Origin: Alitta virens
Lineage: Eukaryota > Annelida > Polychaeta > Phyllodocida > Nereididae
Reading direction: 5' to 3'
DNA: 64,000 nucleotides
Assembly (NCBI GenBank): GCA_932294295.1
Contig: OW028580.1
Coordinates: 36,277,336-36,341,335, forward strand
Shown here one piece after another: positions 10,973 to 22,580 of the stretch. Positions within the stretch are counted from its first letter, which is position 1. Each line of letters begins with the position of its first letter. Both the position numbers and the translations under genes were made by a program. The notes under the pieces were generated by a model. That model searched no databases. It worked only from the letters and a program-made list of their open reading frames with translations, and was not told the DNA's origin.

Positions 10973-12224
10973 TGGCTGACACTTAAATGATTGACAGGTC
11001 ATCAGGCAAGGCCAACAAAACAAATATTTTAAGTTCTGGTGATCAAACCAACTCTATTTTGAAAAAAAGAGTTCATATAAAACAATTAGAACGGTCTTGA
11101 AACGGTGATAACCATACAAAAGAAATTTTTTTATTCCTTCCTATCTACCTACTTACCTACCCCACTTTGTATTAAATCACCAAACACAAAATTTAATATA
11201 TTATTTTTTCAACCTATTGATAATCTATAAGCAGTGCTAGGAGTGCATTCAGAACCCACACACCAAGAGTCACTACTACAAAACCACCAAACAAACCCTG
11301 TCTACAAGTCGACCGTCCGCGCCATCTACAGTGAATTTAAATATGCGAGCTGGCACAGAGAGGTCTAAAGATTCTCATTTAGACCAACTCACCAAATGTC
11401 TTGCATAACTAACCCAGGCACTTGACATATGGTCCTCGCCTCAAAAGTTGTTCAATTATGTTCAAGGAAGGCAAAACACGCAAAATTTGAGCATTATATG
11501 CTTTTTGCAAAGCAATCTATGCAGCTAACATTGAACTAATTTGTTCGGTCAGCAATACGTTGCGTATGCCTAGCGATCTAGAAATATAGGGCACTTGAGT
11601 TTCCAGGGACTCTGACGATTCAATGGTGCCGAGCAGAAACAGATACTAACCAGTTGACCACCAATCCCAAACAAGTATGGAAGCATCTGGTAATGTCTCT
11701 AACTCTTGACAATTCCCACTATTACCAGTATCACACACAACACTACCCTCTGCAAATCACTACAAATTCCCTGAGAGGATTCCCCATAGATTCAATGCTC
11801 AGTCTTCCACTCCTAATTGCCATTTCACACCTCGTGTTTTCCAGGCACCTGAGTGGTAAATTTCGTTTTCCACACTGAACAGAAAGATGGTAGGGCTGTA
11901 GGGAATCCTTATGTTTGTCCTAAAAATATTACCACATCAGTTACCAGCAAATGCATTTAGAGCTTCATAAATGTTAGATTATTAACAAGACAGTAAACAC
12001 AATCACTCCTAGATGGAATTGCAATTTAACAGAGATGGGTTCTTCACCATATTGCGGAACTCGCCTTAATTTGTCTCATTTAAGTTCATAAGCTCATAGC
12101 ATGTCATCATCAGATATTACAAAGTTGCTGTAAATACGAATGTTTACTATTGCCACATGTTCCATGTCAATAGAAACATTAATCCATTAAGTGACGTAAT
12201 TGTTAAGTGATGTAATTGTTAAAG

Positions 12225-12470
12225 CACTGGTCAGTCAGTACATTAGTTAGGTACACTGAAGATCATGAGTTCAATTCCTGTCCTGCTAACCATAAAATTC
12301 GGACTTTTCTCAGTGTCTATGCTGGGGAAGCGAAATATCCCTCACACGAGGTTAATGTATAACATTGTGTGGATTGTCCCCCTATTATTTATCAACCAAC
12401 TCCAAAGGATGGCAAGAACTGGTCTTCGAGGGCTGCACTATCGCAATGCTATACAAATATGTATTTACCT
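12225..12470 (+). mobile_element. SINE-C, diverged plus-strand copy
   Basis: A box B-like GAGTTCAATTCC near 12270 is followed by CTCAGTGTCTATGCTGGGGA and further blocks matching the 825-1087 copy in the opposite orientation. The head is decayed. Confidence 0.5.
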
Positions 12471-12529
12471 TTGCTATTTTCTAGCTCACATTACCAGTTC
12501 TATTGCATACATACTGACACTTTTCATTT

Positions 12530-12958
12530 AGTTCACATACATCATACAGACACTTTTCATCTACATTTAGTTCTCATATATGACACTACATCGCGTTCAC
12601 TTACATAATTACTTTTTCCATCTAAGTCTGCTCCACCTTTCATTTATGTAGGCCTAGTTCTCTGACATAATGACTTTTTATCCAATTCCTATACATGTTA
12701 ATACTTTTTATCATAACATTTTCATTTTGTTCTTATAATGTCACATGTGATTTAGTTCTCATAATTGAACTCTTTCATCTCGTTCTCTTACATAATGACA
12801 TTTTTCATCTACCTCCTTTCTGTTTTTATTCTGCATGTTTTATTGATGATTTTATATTGTATATATTGTATTTTAATTCTACAGGGCCCTGTTGTAAAAC
12901 AGACAGTAGTCTGACACATGTTAAAATATATTGAAATAAATAAATAAATAATCTTCAG
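12530..12958. repeat. Degenerate TTCTCATA/TTTTCAT-rich repeat with A-rich tail
   Basis: Loosely repeated blocks of the type CACTTTTCAT and TTAGTTCTCATA recur at 50-70 bp intervals. The stretch ends in TGAAATAAATAAATAAATAA, which resembles a retroposon 3' end. No coding frame. Confidence 0.4.
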
Positions 12959-13154
12959 ATCCTGTATGAAGAGGCTCTTCCAGACGCTTTCGCCGAGCAC
13001 GAAATCACAAACCTGGGAGGAATCGATTACCGAGAAAACAACTTGTGTTGGTCGATGCTGGACAGAATCATGTGTGGTCAGTGGAATGGTCAAGGAAAGG
13101 TCAGGAGAATCAGGAGAGTGGTGGAGAGTGGAGCTGCATCCCAAGTCTGCACAG
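12959..13154 (+). CDS. Candidate alternative internal exon (uncertain)
   Basis: After ATCTTCAG a frame stays open for 65 codons (starting ILYEEALPDAFAEHEITNL, with WSMLDRIMCGQW further on) up to a CAG|GTATGG donor. If spliced from 9909 it leaves phase 1, which exactly suits the first AG before the last exon (exon start 21144). That is phase agreement, not proof. Against it, the segment directly follows a retroposon-like A-rich tail and the simpler two-exon model also works. Confidence 0.25.
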
Positions 13155-13261
13155 GTATGGTCAATGGCAAACAAGAATGTGTACACAGCACATAAGAGAT
13201 TGCATATATGCAACTGATGCAAGGGCCAGACTTACTTCGGTTTCAGTGAAATAGCAACACA

Positions 13262-13430
13262 CATAGATGGAGAGAACATAGACAGCTAGATGGCTAGAAT
13301 GCAGATCATACAGATGGCATTGTAAATATGTAAGACAGAGTGACAGACAGAATGACCGCAAGAGAGACAGACAGCAGACAGCTAGACTGACAGCTAGACA
13401 GACAGACAGGAAGACCGACAGACCGACGTT
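13262..13430. repeat. Degenerate (CAGA)n-type simple repeat
   Basis: Imperfect GACAGACAG/CAGCTAGA repeats. The long antisense open frames rich in S, L, V and C here are a product of this composition. Confidence 0.65.
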
Positions 13431-13739
13431 TTGGACCATTCAGTTTGAGCAAAGTCAGTGAGAATACCAATGACAGTATTGCGGCTATTGAGATATATAC
13501 AGACAAGAATGTAAATACGAGTGTTCAAGTGCAGGACAAACTGGCAATAAAGAAATGTTCAATCACAGCAGTAATGAAGATTGACATACATACAAAAAGA
13601 CAAATCATACAGATGAGCACTTTACCATGATTACAGTATTAAAGTGCAGACAGCTAGGCAAATACCCACACTGAATAGTACATATACAGAGAAATAAGAC
13701 ACATTGTTCAGCTACAAATGTAATTGTGGTGCAGCCAGC

Positions 13740-14345
13740 TAAAGATTCAGAATAATTTATTTTGCCAAAAAATATTTACAATTTATTTTCATATTTTCAT
13801 TTATAAACATTTGTTTCACAAGGAGACCTCACAAAGATAAATATATTTTATCGCTAGCATGAGGCCACCTGGAGAGATCCATTAATATTACATAGTGAAC
13901 ATTAAATCAAACACAATATGGAAATTACTCTTATCAGTAGTAGTTTCATCTATGTTACTCATCTCAAGTTAAAGAATATATTGTTAAAAAATATTATGAA
14001 GAAGCAGTAGGATGAACATTTATACAAATATAGCAATTTTCAATACTGCAGTCTGCGGAATAAGATGCTACAGTACTATTTTTCACATAATTCTTTAAAT
14101 CCATCTAAACTATGTGTTTCTAATTTTTCTCTGTAAGTCATGGACATATTATTAAGGGTTTTGTAGATCTATACTTAATACTCTGTTTTGCAAATTCATG
14201 TTTAATTAAGGGAAGTCGTAGTTGACCAGCTATTCGTGTTTCATAGTAATGAGGATCATCTCTAAATAGCAGTAGCAAATCAAGAAAATACAGATGGCAA
14301 GGTATTGTTGAATCGTTTATGGCAGAATTTCAGGTCACACAGTGC
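13740..14345 (-). mobile_element. LINE 3' end (same family as 47855-48640)
   Basis: Nearly the same sequence as the minus-strand copy at 47855-48640, starting at the 3' end with GGCAAAATAAATTATTCTG and including the block before AAGATAAATATATTTTATCG. The reverse-transcriptase C-terminal region is more decayed and more truncated than in the other copy. Confidence 0.65.
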
Positions 14346-14399
14346 ACTAGACAATATATAGAAAGAAATGAGGGAATAGTTCAGTTTATTACATGAACA

Positions 14400-14660
14400 G
14401 TTAGTTCCATAAAATATGGTCGACTCGTAGACAGCTGTAGCAACCTATTCCTGGCTGTAGGTATACCTGGCTAAAGTCAGCCACTTCTGTCTACTCCTAG
14501 CTTATAGTCGGCTCACACCTACCACTGAAAAAATATAAACCTTGGTAAATGTAAGAAATGTATCTAATATAATATATTAGATACATTTCTTACATTTACA
14601 AATATTTATGTGTAATACTTTTAGATCTGGCTTTGAGTAGCCAGCTATAGCCAGACAGTT
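14400..14660. repeat. Dispersed repeat (copy 1) containing a nested palindrome
   Basis: Blocks such as TAGTCGGCTCACACCTACCA, GGCTAAAGTCAGCCA and TTGAGTAGCCAGC match the reverse complement of 18490-18665. Compared with that copy, about 80 extra bases holding a perfect palindrome (14545-14599) are inserted after CACTGAAAA. Confidence 0.55.
14545..14599. repeat. Perfect 55-bp palindrome
   Basis: Two perfect 27-bp arms (left arm begins GTAAATGTAAGAAATGTATC) meet around a single A at 14572. I checked each pair by hand. Such a sequence can extrude as a cruciform and is often the footprint of a small inverted-repeat element. Confidence 0.9.
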
Positions 14661-14981
14661 ATGCTGAGTGGCAGGTAGCACCATATAGAAGTTTTTTTTA
14701 GCTTTGTTTAGGTTCAATTTGACAGGCCGTTTTTCACGGAATTGTATGTTACTATGTATTACTTGCGGATATGTCATGTAATACGGATGTTGGACATACA
14801 GATCAAGGAAGATGCTGTCAAATTTTTCGTGTGCCTTGAGACAATTCAATAAAAAAAAATCAACCTAATCAAACATATTACCTGCATGCACCATTACGAA
14901 TACTGCCTCAGAGATAAAGGTTGCAAATAATAGCAACACATAATGATTGTTTGTCTGTGCAACTAGCATATTATCAGCTGC

Positions 14982-15017
14982 CTCCAAGCAGTCTCCAAGC
15001 AGTCTCCAAGCAGTCTC
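14982..15017. repeat. Three-copy 11-bp tandem repeat
   Basis: CTCCAAGCAGT is repeated three times in a row. A short minisatellite of no evident function. Confidence 0.85.
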
Positions 15018-15248
15018 CACCACATGAAAGAACCAGTTTCTGGCAAATCAATGAATGTGACATGCAACAATTTGGAAGTTGTCACCGGTCTCATATCAGC
15101 TAGAGTTGAACTATTGCAATACATTCAGATAAGAAACCTCAACCTTCTAGTACCACAATGCATTAGATTGAGTGTTTTCTGTCAATAAATATATTGGTTA
15201 TTATTTAAGATGATGGTCTAACTAAATTGTAATAATTAAAGGAACTTT

Positions 15249-15460
15249 GGTGGTCAATCATGTATAATTTATGGCTTTGTACACAATGATTCAGATACAT
15301 TTATTTGCAATTTACATGAAAATGAGCATTACAATAACAACAATTTTACATTTAGGCGGGAGACTCCAGGTCAGTCATGTATAATTTATGGTGTTGTATA
15401 CAATGAAAGGTTCATTGGTGGTCCGCCATGAATAATTGTATGGTTGTGCACGACAGTTCA
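15249..15460. repeat. Three degenerate direct repeats
   Basis: The block GGTCA(A/G)TCATGTATAATTTATGG recurs at about 15252 and 15370 and in weaker form at about 15420, each followed by a GTACACAATGA-like segment. Confidence 0.5.
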
Positions 15461-16681
15461 TCTAAAATAAATTCAGCAGCTCCCTGAAGTTGACATCAAT
15501 CGCGCAATGAGCATGACATCATACCGGTTAATAGCCAATAGAACAGTTCAACTCAGCAAAACAAACCTGTGTGGACATAGTACATACAAAGAGGAGAAAT
15601 AGTAAGAGGGGACAACACTTTTATAAGCCATGTCAAGGTTGGTTTTGGGCGAAAATAGGGGCCTTTACTATACTACGTCATAATCATAACAATCGCAAGT
15701 GACGTCATTGTGATTGTTTTTATTGTTACAGCATGTTTCTGCATGCATAATATAAATGTTAAATCACTAAGTCTGAACATTAAAAAATGTTTCACTATGT
15801 GATTACCTGACAAATCTATAAAATGAATTACATGCATTTGATTTTCATTAGTGAACAAATCCTTTCATTGTTTTGATATGAAACCGTCACTGCGGGCTTG
15901 TCTTACTGTGAATCACCAACTCTGAACAGGTTGACATTGGTTCAATTACAGTAGAGCCTCCGGGTATATCTTCTCTGTGGCACCTACTTATTGAAATGGC
16001 AGTTCCAACTCATATCACCGTAGCATGTCAATAGAGTTTAACAATGTTCCAGCCTCCAGGCATGAGCCAATATTCAGGGATTTCCTCCACATTCCATTGC
16101 ACCACTTATTAAGCAGGTTTTGCAGGCATTCTCTTCACGAACATATTGTTGCATTTAATTAGAGTGCTAATGAAGTTTGCAAAGCAATTGCATTCTTGCC
16201 TTAGAGTTAAGCTGCCAGGGTGGAGCGAACTGATTAGAATTCACCTCTAGTCTCCTCAAAATTGACAGGATGGATTCAGGGATTTAGCTTGGTATTTCCT
16301 TAAGAATTTTGAGGGAAACATTTGCTTCATACTTGCAGATAGGGTAGCTCAGACGAGCTTTAATATGACAGCCAGTCAGTCTGATAAAATGCTAAGAAGC
16401 CATCAATTTAAAACAACCAAAAATAATTTATTTGATTAAATGAAAATAATTATGATAGTGCAGCCCGCAGATAATTGTTGTTACTACTGTCAAGGGTTGG
16501 CAGCTCATAGGAGTTCATCCAAAAACGTAAAAGTTTTCACTCAATATGTGGGATCTTCCAAGCCTGCTTATATGCAATATCAGTAAAGCAAAAGTTGGGT
16601 TAACAAAACCAATCAGAGGCGAAATTGTGGGACCAAATGGACAGCTATCTGCACTATGTATGAGGGTCTCCTTCCCAATGA

Positions 16682-17072
16682 TTGGTGGTGGTGGATTAGG
16701 GCTTTACGTCCTGTATTTCTGCACCTGATCGGCTAATTAGGACAGGTGCGTGAGGGTGATTAGGGCTTTACGTCCTGTATTTCTGCACCAGTAGGGCTAA
16801 TTAGGACAGGCAAAGACCATGGCAATGAGACGAAAGGATGAAACAGGTATCCAACTTAGGCTCGACCGGGTATCGAACCCGGGACCCAGCGGTTGGAAGC
16901 CCAGAGCGCTACCTCTGAGCTAGGCCCCTGCCCTAATTAGGACAGGTAGGGACCATGGCAATGAGATGATGGATGAAACAGCCATCCAACTTAGGCTTGA
17001 CCGGAAATCAAATCTGGGACCCAGTGGTTGGAAGCCCAGCGTGCTACCAGTGAGCTAGGCGCCCATCCTCTA
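16682..17072 (-). mobile_element. SINE-A copy interrupted by a second SINE-A
   Basis: The outer copy has its own 11-bp duplication CTTCCCAATGA at 16671-16681 and 17073-17083. Its body is cut at TAATTAGGACAGGT, where the inner copy sits; the outer head continues from 16934. Confidence 0.85.
16748..16933 (-). mobile_element. SINE-A nested inside another SINE-A
   Basis: Full-length copy flanked by a perfect 14-bp target duplication TAATTAGGACAGGT (16734-16747 and 16934-16947), which is itself part of the host SINE body. Insertion order is therefore clear. Confidence 0.9.
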
Positions 17073-17454
17073 CTTCCCAATGACATTTCCCATTGAATAA
17101 CCAGTGCAGCTAAGTATGTTCATGAATTTGTATGAAACACTGAGATTATTTCGTTTATAGATTTCTAAAACTTCACTTTTCCTTTACAATGTACCGAAGA
17201 ACACTTGACTTATGTGCAGCACCTTTGCTTTTCTGTTCTCTGTCCTTTGAGATATTGATCTGTGATAGCACTTGGCACAAAGGAGCATACATGTATGGTA
17301 GCTAATGTCCCCTTGGACAGATAACTTTTGGCCAACTTGTTTAGTTAAGATGCACAGGGCAGTCTACGAGTAGTGGTGCATCTACATGCAGCTCGTAAAA
17401 GACTAAATATATTTGTCTGATTTTAGTATTAACAAAATGTACACACAATGAGTG

Positions 17455-17604
17455 GCAGGTGATCAAGCAGATAAGGCATTAGGCTTGTGTGTACTATAAG
17501 GTCGTGGGTTCAAACCTAACAATGGCATGGAAGAACTGAGCAATTCTTACCAAAGAGTTACCTGACTTTTGGCAAATGATTGCAGTTGTAGATTGCTTGA
17601 CCCA
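17455..17604 (+). mobile_element. Possible tRNA-related retroposon fragment
   Basis: A box A-like segment (GTGATCAAGCAGATAAGG) and a box B-like GGGTTCAAACC about 40 bp later suggest a third tRNA-derived head. The body is not matched elsewhere in the window, and the acceptor ends do not pair as in a real tRNA. Confidence 0.35.
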
Positions 17605-18489
17605 ATACATCATAATAGCTGCATGTTAGGTGCATATTCTCAAGGTAGTTGAGAAAGACTCAAGCTCAAACAGGCATGCCGTAAATCATGAAGTAAAACT
17701 ACCAAATAGATTACTTCATAATTTATTGTAACAAAAATGACACCACTGAATAGATGACATCATCAAACTATGCTTACCTGCTTTGGTGTCAGTGACCTCT
17801 GGCGGTACTTCGACTTTCCATTGCATTTACATTTAGTGCAGATCAGTTCGTCTACGTTTAGCTTGGAAAATTATGCACATTTGTTATAGGCTGGACTGTA
17901 CATTAATAGCAGTAATACAGACCTCTGATATCCATCACCCAATGGACTTTAGGCATTGGACCAGTAGATCAAAGGCTGACCACACAGACTGACCACACAC
18001 CAGGGTCCAGACAATCAATCCCAATTTTGACAAAACTGAATAACCCCATAACAGCCATCTGGAATATTGGGGGCCCCATAAGCAGCTTATGGGGATTGAA
18101 TATCACTGAGATTTTTCTGCTGAACAATCAGCATTTTGACTTGTTCCAATATCCAGAACAGAGTGTTTGCCCCATAACACAATCTGATTTTGCCCCTAAG
18201 CTTGCTCTATGCCCCCATAGAACTGCATTGTGTTGATTAATATGGTCAGGATAGGTCCCACAAGGCTTTTGACCACTGCCACTCACGATAACAGTGGGAA
18301 CCCACATAGACCAGGTTCAAAACTGACTGGTCTTAAAGTTGCAGTGGACTTACAGTTGGTGGAATTGATATGTAAACTTCCATCCAGTTGTGAAGAGAAA
18401 TAGCACTTTATCAGTCATTGATGATGTGTGACCTTACATATTGAAGTTTGAGATACAGTTAGTTTTTATTAAAAATGGCCCGTAAAATT

Positions 18490-18665
18490 GAGCCTAGCCA
18501 AAGCAGGCACTGCTGGCTACTCAAAACTGGATCTACACTTTTCTGGTGATAAGTGTGAGCCGACTATTAGCTATAGCAGTGGACAGACGCAGCTGGCTTT
18601 AGCATGTTTAGATCACAGTCAGGTATACTAGGCCGAAACAGCTATCTAGAGTCAACTGTTTTTTT
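18490..18665. repeat. Dispersed repeat (copy 2, inverted relative to copy 1)
   Basis: Reverse complement of most of 14400-14660, without the palindromic insertion. The shared string CTGGCTACTCAAAACTGGAT marks one side. Confidence 0.55.
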
Positions 18666-18758
18666 TTTAAACTAACTGTACCTTGATGACTCATACTGTT
18701 ATTCATGGCAATGGATAACACTGTATAGGTTGTCACTAAAGACAAGGTTTAGCTACAG

Positions 18759-18950
18759 TGTGTGTGTGTGTGTGATTAGGGCTTTTACGTCCTGTATTTC
18801 TGCACCAGTTGGGCTAATTAGGACAGGCAGAGACCATGGCAATGAGACGAAGGATGAAACAGCCATCCAACTTAGGCTCGACCGGGAATCGAACCCGGGA
18901 CCCAGCGGTTGGAAGCCCAGAGCGCTACCTCTGAGCTAGGCCCCCGCCCC
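18759..18950 (-). mobile_element. SINE-A, full-length copy
   Basis: Head with box B GGTTCGATTCC and box A TAGCTCAGAGGTAGCG, body and a (CA)n tail of about nine units. No clear target duplication was found. Confidence 0.85.
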
Positions 18951-19027
18951 CCAAATAAAGTGTGGTTTATTTCAACAATGCAATATCCTGTGAGTATGTA
19001 AGTTGTAACATCATTCACATTAGTGCT

Positions 19028-19165
19028 ATGGGACAGCTAGACAGGCATTACTGGAGTGTGCAATACGCAGAGCCCTGTGTTGGCCACTGGGTTTGAGGTC
19101 TTCACCATCAGTGTTGCCACCCTTGCCATGAGGAGGTCCAGGACTTTCATTTCAAGGGAATCGTG
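19028..19165. repeat. Fragment related to the SINE-B 5' region
   Basis: Matches 35025-35130 with about one change in five: shared blocks are GTGCAATACGCAGAGCCCTG, GGCCACTGGG and GAGGAGGTCCAGGAC. The rest of that element is absent here. Confidence 0.45.
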
Positions 19166-19411
19166 GCTCATGCGCAGTGCAGAGTTCATTAAACTTATCA
19201 TGCAAAATGACTCAAGAAATATGTGATTGAAAATTGTATCACATTTCAATTATGCCAAAATCCTTTCTCTTCATTATGATACGCGATATAGAGTAGGTGT
19301 ACTTAATTACATGATAGGCTTATAACGTGAATGCCCTCCACCCTAACTAAAAAAAAAACGAAGAGTATTTTGATCTTTAGTTATGCAATGACTGCAATTT
19401 TTTTTATTTAA

Positions 19412-21027
19412 GCAGCTGTAAATTACGTTATGATGTGGAGAGATCATTATTATCAAATGTTTAATCTCTATGGTAATCGTAATCCTGGTGTGTATAATTG
19501 TGCTTACTCTGAAAATATGATGGTCACATCTGAGGTTGTAGCTGATTGTATAAAAAGTCTACCTGGTAATAAATCTGCGGGACCTGATAGTCTTGTAGGT
19601 GAGCATTTTAAATATGCCTCACCTAGATTAAATGTTATTCTTGCCTTTCTTATATCAGGTATGCTTGTACATGGCTTTATGCCAAGCAGTATGATTCAAT
19701 CAATGTTAGTACCGATTGTCAAGAATAAATGTAAGTCACTCACATCCAAGGACAATTACAGACCGATAGCACTGTCTAATGTATTAACCAAAGTCATTGA
19801 AAGAATTATTCTGTGTAAAATCGATGTTTACCTGTGGACATTACCAAATCAATTTGGATTTCAAAAAAGTCAGAGTACTGATCAGTGTATTTATGTTCTC
19901 AAAGAATTGGTAAATTCTTATTTGAAGTCAGGAAGTACTGTTTACTGTTGTTTCCTTGATGCCTCCAAGGCGTTTGACAGGGTCAATCACAACCGATTAA
20001 TGAATGTTTTGCTGGAAAGGGGCATCCCTAAGTGTATTGTCAGACTATTGGATTTTTGGTACTATAACCAGAGTATGTACGTCCGATGGGGTGCTGTTAC
20101 ATCAGATACTTTTAATGTTTCCAATGGTGTTAGGCAAGGGGGTGTGTTGTCCCCTTTTCTATTCAATGTTTATGTTAATGACCTGAGTATAGAATTAGAA
20201 TCTCTGCATTGTGGCCTTTCTTATGGAAGTGGTAAAATTAATCATATTATGTATGCAGATGATGTCGTGCTTTTTTCACCCTCGGCTGGTGGGCCGCAAA
20301 GTATGCTAAATGTATGTCACAGGTTTAGTTCAGATGCTGACCTTGTTTATAATGTTGAAAAGACAGTTTGTATGTGTATTGAAAAAGGGCCTACAAAGTA
20401 CTCTGTCCCAGAGTTCTTCATTAATGACCGGAAACTTGAAATTGTTAGTGAAGTGAAATATCTTGGCCATATCATCACTTCAACTTTCTCTGATGCCAGG
20501 GATATAGACAGACAAATTAGAAGCTTGTATTGTAGAAGTAACATGCTCAGGAAAAGATTTAGCAAATGTACTGATTATGTCAAATGTTTCTTGTACAAAA
20601 CTTTCTGCAGTAACATGTATTGCTGTGCATTATGGCTTAACTACTGTGCTTACAAATTGCGAAGATTATTTGTATCATATAATAATTGCATTAGAAGATT
20701 TTTGTACCTGCCAATGAGATGCAGTGCCTCTCTGATGTACACCATGTCTGACATTCCCAGTCCAAAATGCATTATTCGGAAAAATTGTTTTAATTTACAT
20801 TGCAGAGTGAGGTCGTCCAGTAAGATATTAGTTAAAAAGATCTATGACATGGGTGTGCTTCACAGCGGCAGCTTTGCTTCTCATTGGTTATTGCAGTTCC
20901 TATGATAAGATAGATTCTCTTAAATTCTCTTGATGTCTGGGGTCGTTCTGACCCATTTATCATATATGTATTCTCTACCTTTTATGGACCTAGAGTCCGC
21001 AATAAAGTTGACTTGACTTGACTTGAC
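19412..21027 (+). mobile_element. 5'-truncated LINE with an intact reverse transcriptase frame
   Basis: An uninterrupted frame (19430-20905, 491 codons from the first ATG) encodes the reverse transcriptase of a non-LTR retrotransposon. Motifs in order are NKSAGPDSL, NYRPIALSNVLTKVIE, FLDASKAFDRVNH (first catalytic Asp), VRQGGVLSPFLFNVY, and the catalytic YADDVVLF, then KYLGHIIT and a cysteine-rich C-terminus. The endonuclease is missing because the copy starts mid-element. The 3' end has an AATAAA and a (TTGAC)n tail at about 21008-21027. The clade is probably in the CR1/L2/Jockey group. It is an insertion in the host intron, not a host exon, and its clean frame suggests it is young. Confidence 0.85.
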
Positions 21028-21154
21028 ACTACCTCTAAGTGAATGAAAATTGCTTTGTATCACATCTCAATTAAATGCAAAAATAATGTTTCTTCATCAT
21101 CATATAGTCATTACCAAGGTAACTATTATGTTATATTTTGCAGTGAAAGGCCAG

Positions 21155-21460
21155 AAATACAGGAATATACAATACATGAACATCACAACAGGGGTCGCTA
21201 TTAGCAAAATTGAAGGTGGAGACATCACGTTGTTATTTGGATGTTATTCCGGAGAAGGTGGCCAGGGCGGCGCTGGTGTAGTCACACTGACCTCTAGTGG
21301 AAAAGTATCAGAACTGCTACCCTTAATGGATGGCAAAGGAAAAATTTACGCTGGAACAATGATGGTGGGTTGCAAACAAGAGGCATCATCTTCTAAAAAT
21401 TTCATCTCAGCTGATAAATTTCTTCTGCTTCTTGTTACAACACTTTATATAATTTTGTAA
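21155..21460 (+). CDS. Last coding exon of the secreted GPI-anchored-type protein
   Basis: Joined to 9909, the AG at 21153-21154 keeps phase 0 and gives ...SKTQ-KYRNIQYMNITTGVAI..., adding 101 residues and ending in TAA at 21460. The first AG at 21142-21143 is also possible but would put TGA at the junction unless another exon lies between. The C-terminus is a stretch of small polar residues (EASSSKN) followed by a hydrophobic end FLLLLVTTLYIIL without a basic tail, the usual GPI-attachment signal; the likely attachment site is one of the serines. The strand-turn pattern DITLLFGCYS resembles segments in the first exon. Function unknown. Confidence 0.75.
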   Translation, partial: KYRNIQYMNITTGVAISKIEGGDITLLFGCYSGEGGQGGAGVVTLTSSGKVSELLPLMDGKGKIYAGTMMVGCKQEASSSKNFISADKFLLLLVTTLYIIL

Positions 21461-21706
21461 ATATTGTGACAAATTGTGTCACGTCTGACTGATTTTACAA
21501 ACACCTGAAACAAGTTACAGCTAAATCATCAGGATACTTTGTCAGTACAACAAAAAAAACTGTTCGGCACCTGCTCAGAGATCGAAATCGAGACATATTG
21601 TCACATATATGATAAATGGACAAGTTTAAAATTGGTAAAAGAAAAGATTTTTTTAAGAAGTGTGTGACATGTAAAAGTTTATATATTCCGCTTAGGCGGC
21701 TTACAA

Positions 21707-21837
21707 ACATGGCCAAATGTGCCACGTGCACTTTCCATGCATTTGGATAAACGCATGGTTTTTGCCTCATTATAATTAGCAAAAAACCATGTGTTTTTCC
21801 TTCACATGGAAAACGCACGTGGCACATTTGGCCATGT
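21707..21837. repeat. Long hairpin with CACGTG in both arms
   Basis: An inverted repeat begins ACATGGCCAAATGTGCCACG and the right arm ends with its complement. The arms are about 60 bp with a few mismatches and a short AT-rich loop (CATTATAATTAG). It looks like a small inverted-repeat transposable element. In the predicted 3' UTR it would form a stable double-stranded RNA stem. Confidence 0.75.
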
Positions 21838-22574
21838 AGATACATGTAATATAATGGTTTACTAGGTGCCAAAAATCCATCAATGGCTGATCAAAAGGAC
21901 ACCTAATCAATGATTTTTTTTTTACCCTCTGGAAGTTGTACTCAGCAAATTAGGATGTAGCACAATGCAAGTTGTTCAGACTTCTTGGCAAACTGGAATT
22001 TGCTACAAAATGGACAAAAGTTAATTTAAAGTTGAACAGTCATTAATTGTGTCATTTTGACCTTTTCATCATAGTTTACAATTAAACTGATAAAACTGAA
22101 TTTTTTTGTGTGGATAAAAACTGAAGTGTCATCACTCAACTCAAACAGCCAAAAATGAAAGTAACAAGACTTAATTGCATTTATTGTCTCCAGTCAAAAA
22201 CATCGTTCTCTAACCATTATTGTTTTATGAATGTTATAAATGCCTGGTGTGAGATGAAAGATTGGAATTTAATATATTATGGATTCCATAACTTATTTAC
22301 GCTTAGTGACCTTTCATATTAAAAGTTCGATAGACTTATTGTACAGTGTAGTTTAGTTATTACAAAAATCAAACCTGGCATTGTCGTTTAAGACAATGAT
22401 ATACACTTGGCTACCATGTACCAGTTATGTATATTTGTTGATGTAAATGTTAGTGTTGATTAAATTATGAGAAATAGAAAATTATTGTTGTGATTTTTGA
22501 TTGTAATGATTGTGTCGTATGCCATGCATGCTACTGTTCAGCCATATCATGGTTGTTATATATTTGATAGTGTT

Positions 22575-22580
22575 AATAAA
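22575..22580 (+). terminator. Candidate polyadenylation signal AATAAA
   Basis: The canonical hexamer is followed after some 20 bases by TTTGTCTCCTTTTT. It would end the plus-strand gene just before the minisatellite starts. Confidence 0.5.

Larger units (their letters stand above)
9910..21154 (+). other. Large retroposon-filled intron of the plus-strand gene
   Basis: The intron opens with GTGAGT and holds SINE-A copies (10239, 16682-17072, 18759), a dispersed repeat, a SINE-C copy, a LINE 3' end, a palindrome and a 5'-truncated LINE whose end is about 115 bp before the last exon. Stretches 10990-12220, 14665-16680 and 17605-18490 show no recognised genes. A candidate extra exon lies at 12959-13154. 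Confidence 0.6.

Noticed and set aside
18730..18939. Frames ending in RESNPGPSGWKPRALPLS at several places
   Set aside because: They are SINE-A read antisense through the tRNA head; the same peptide recurs at 41300-41611 and 52719-53333.
19430..20905. Treating the 491-codon frame as a host gene exon
   Set aside because: It is a LINE reverse transcriptase with a (TTGAC)n tail, lying within an intron.
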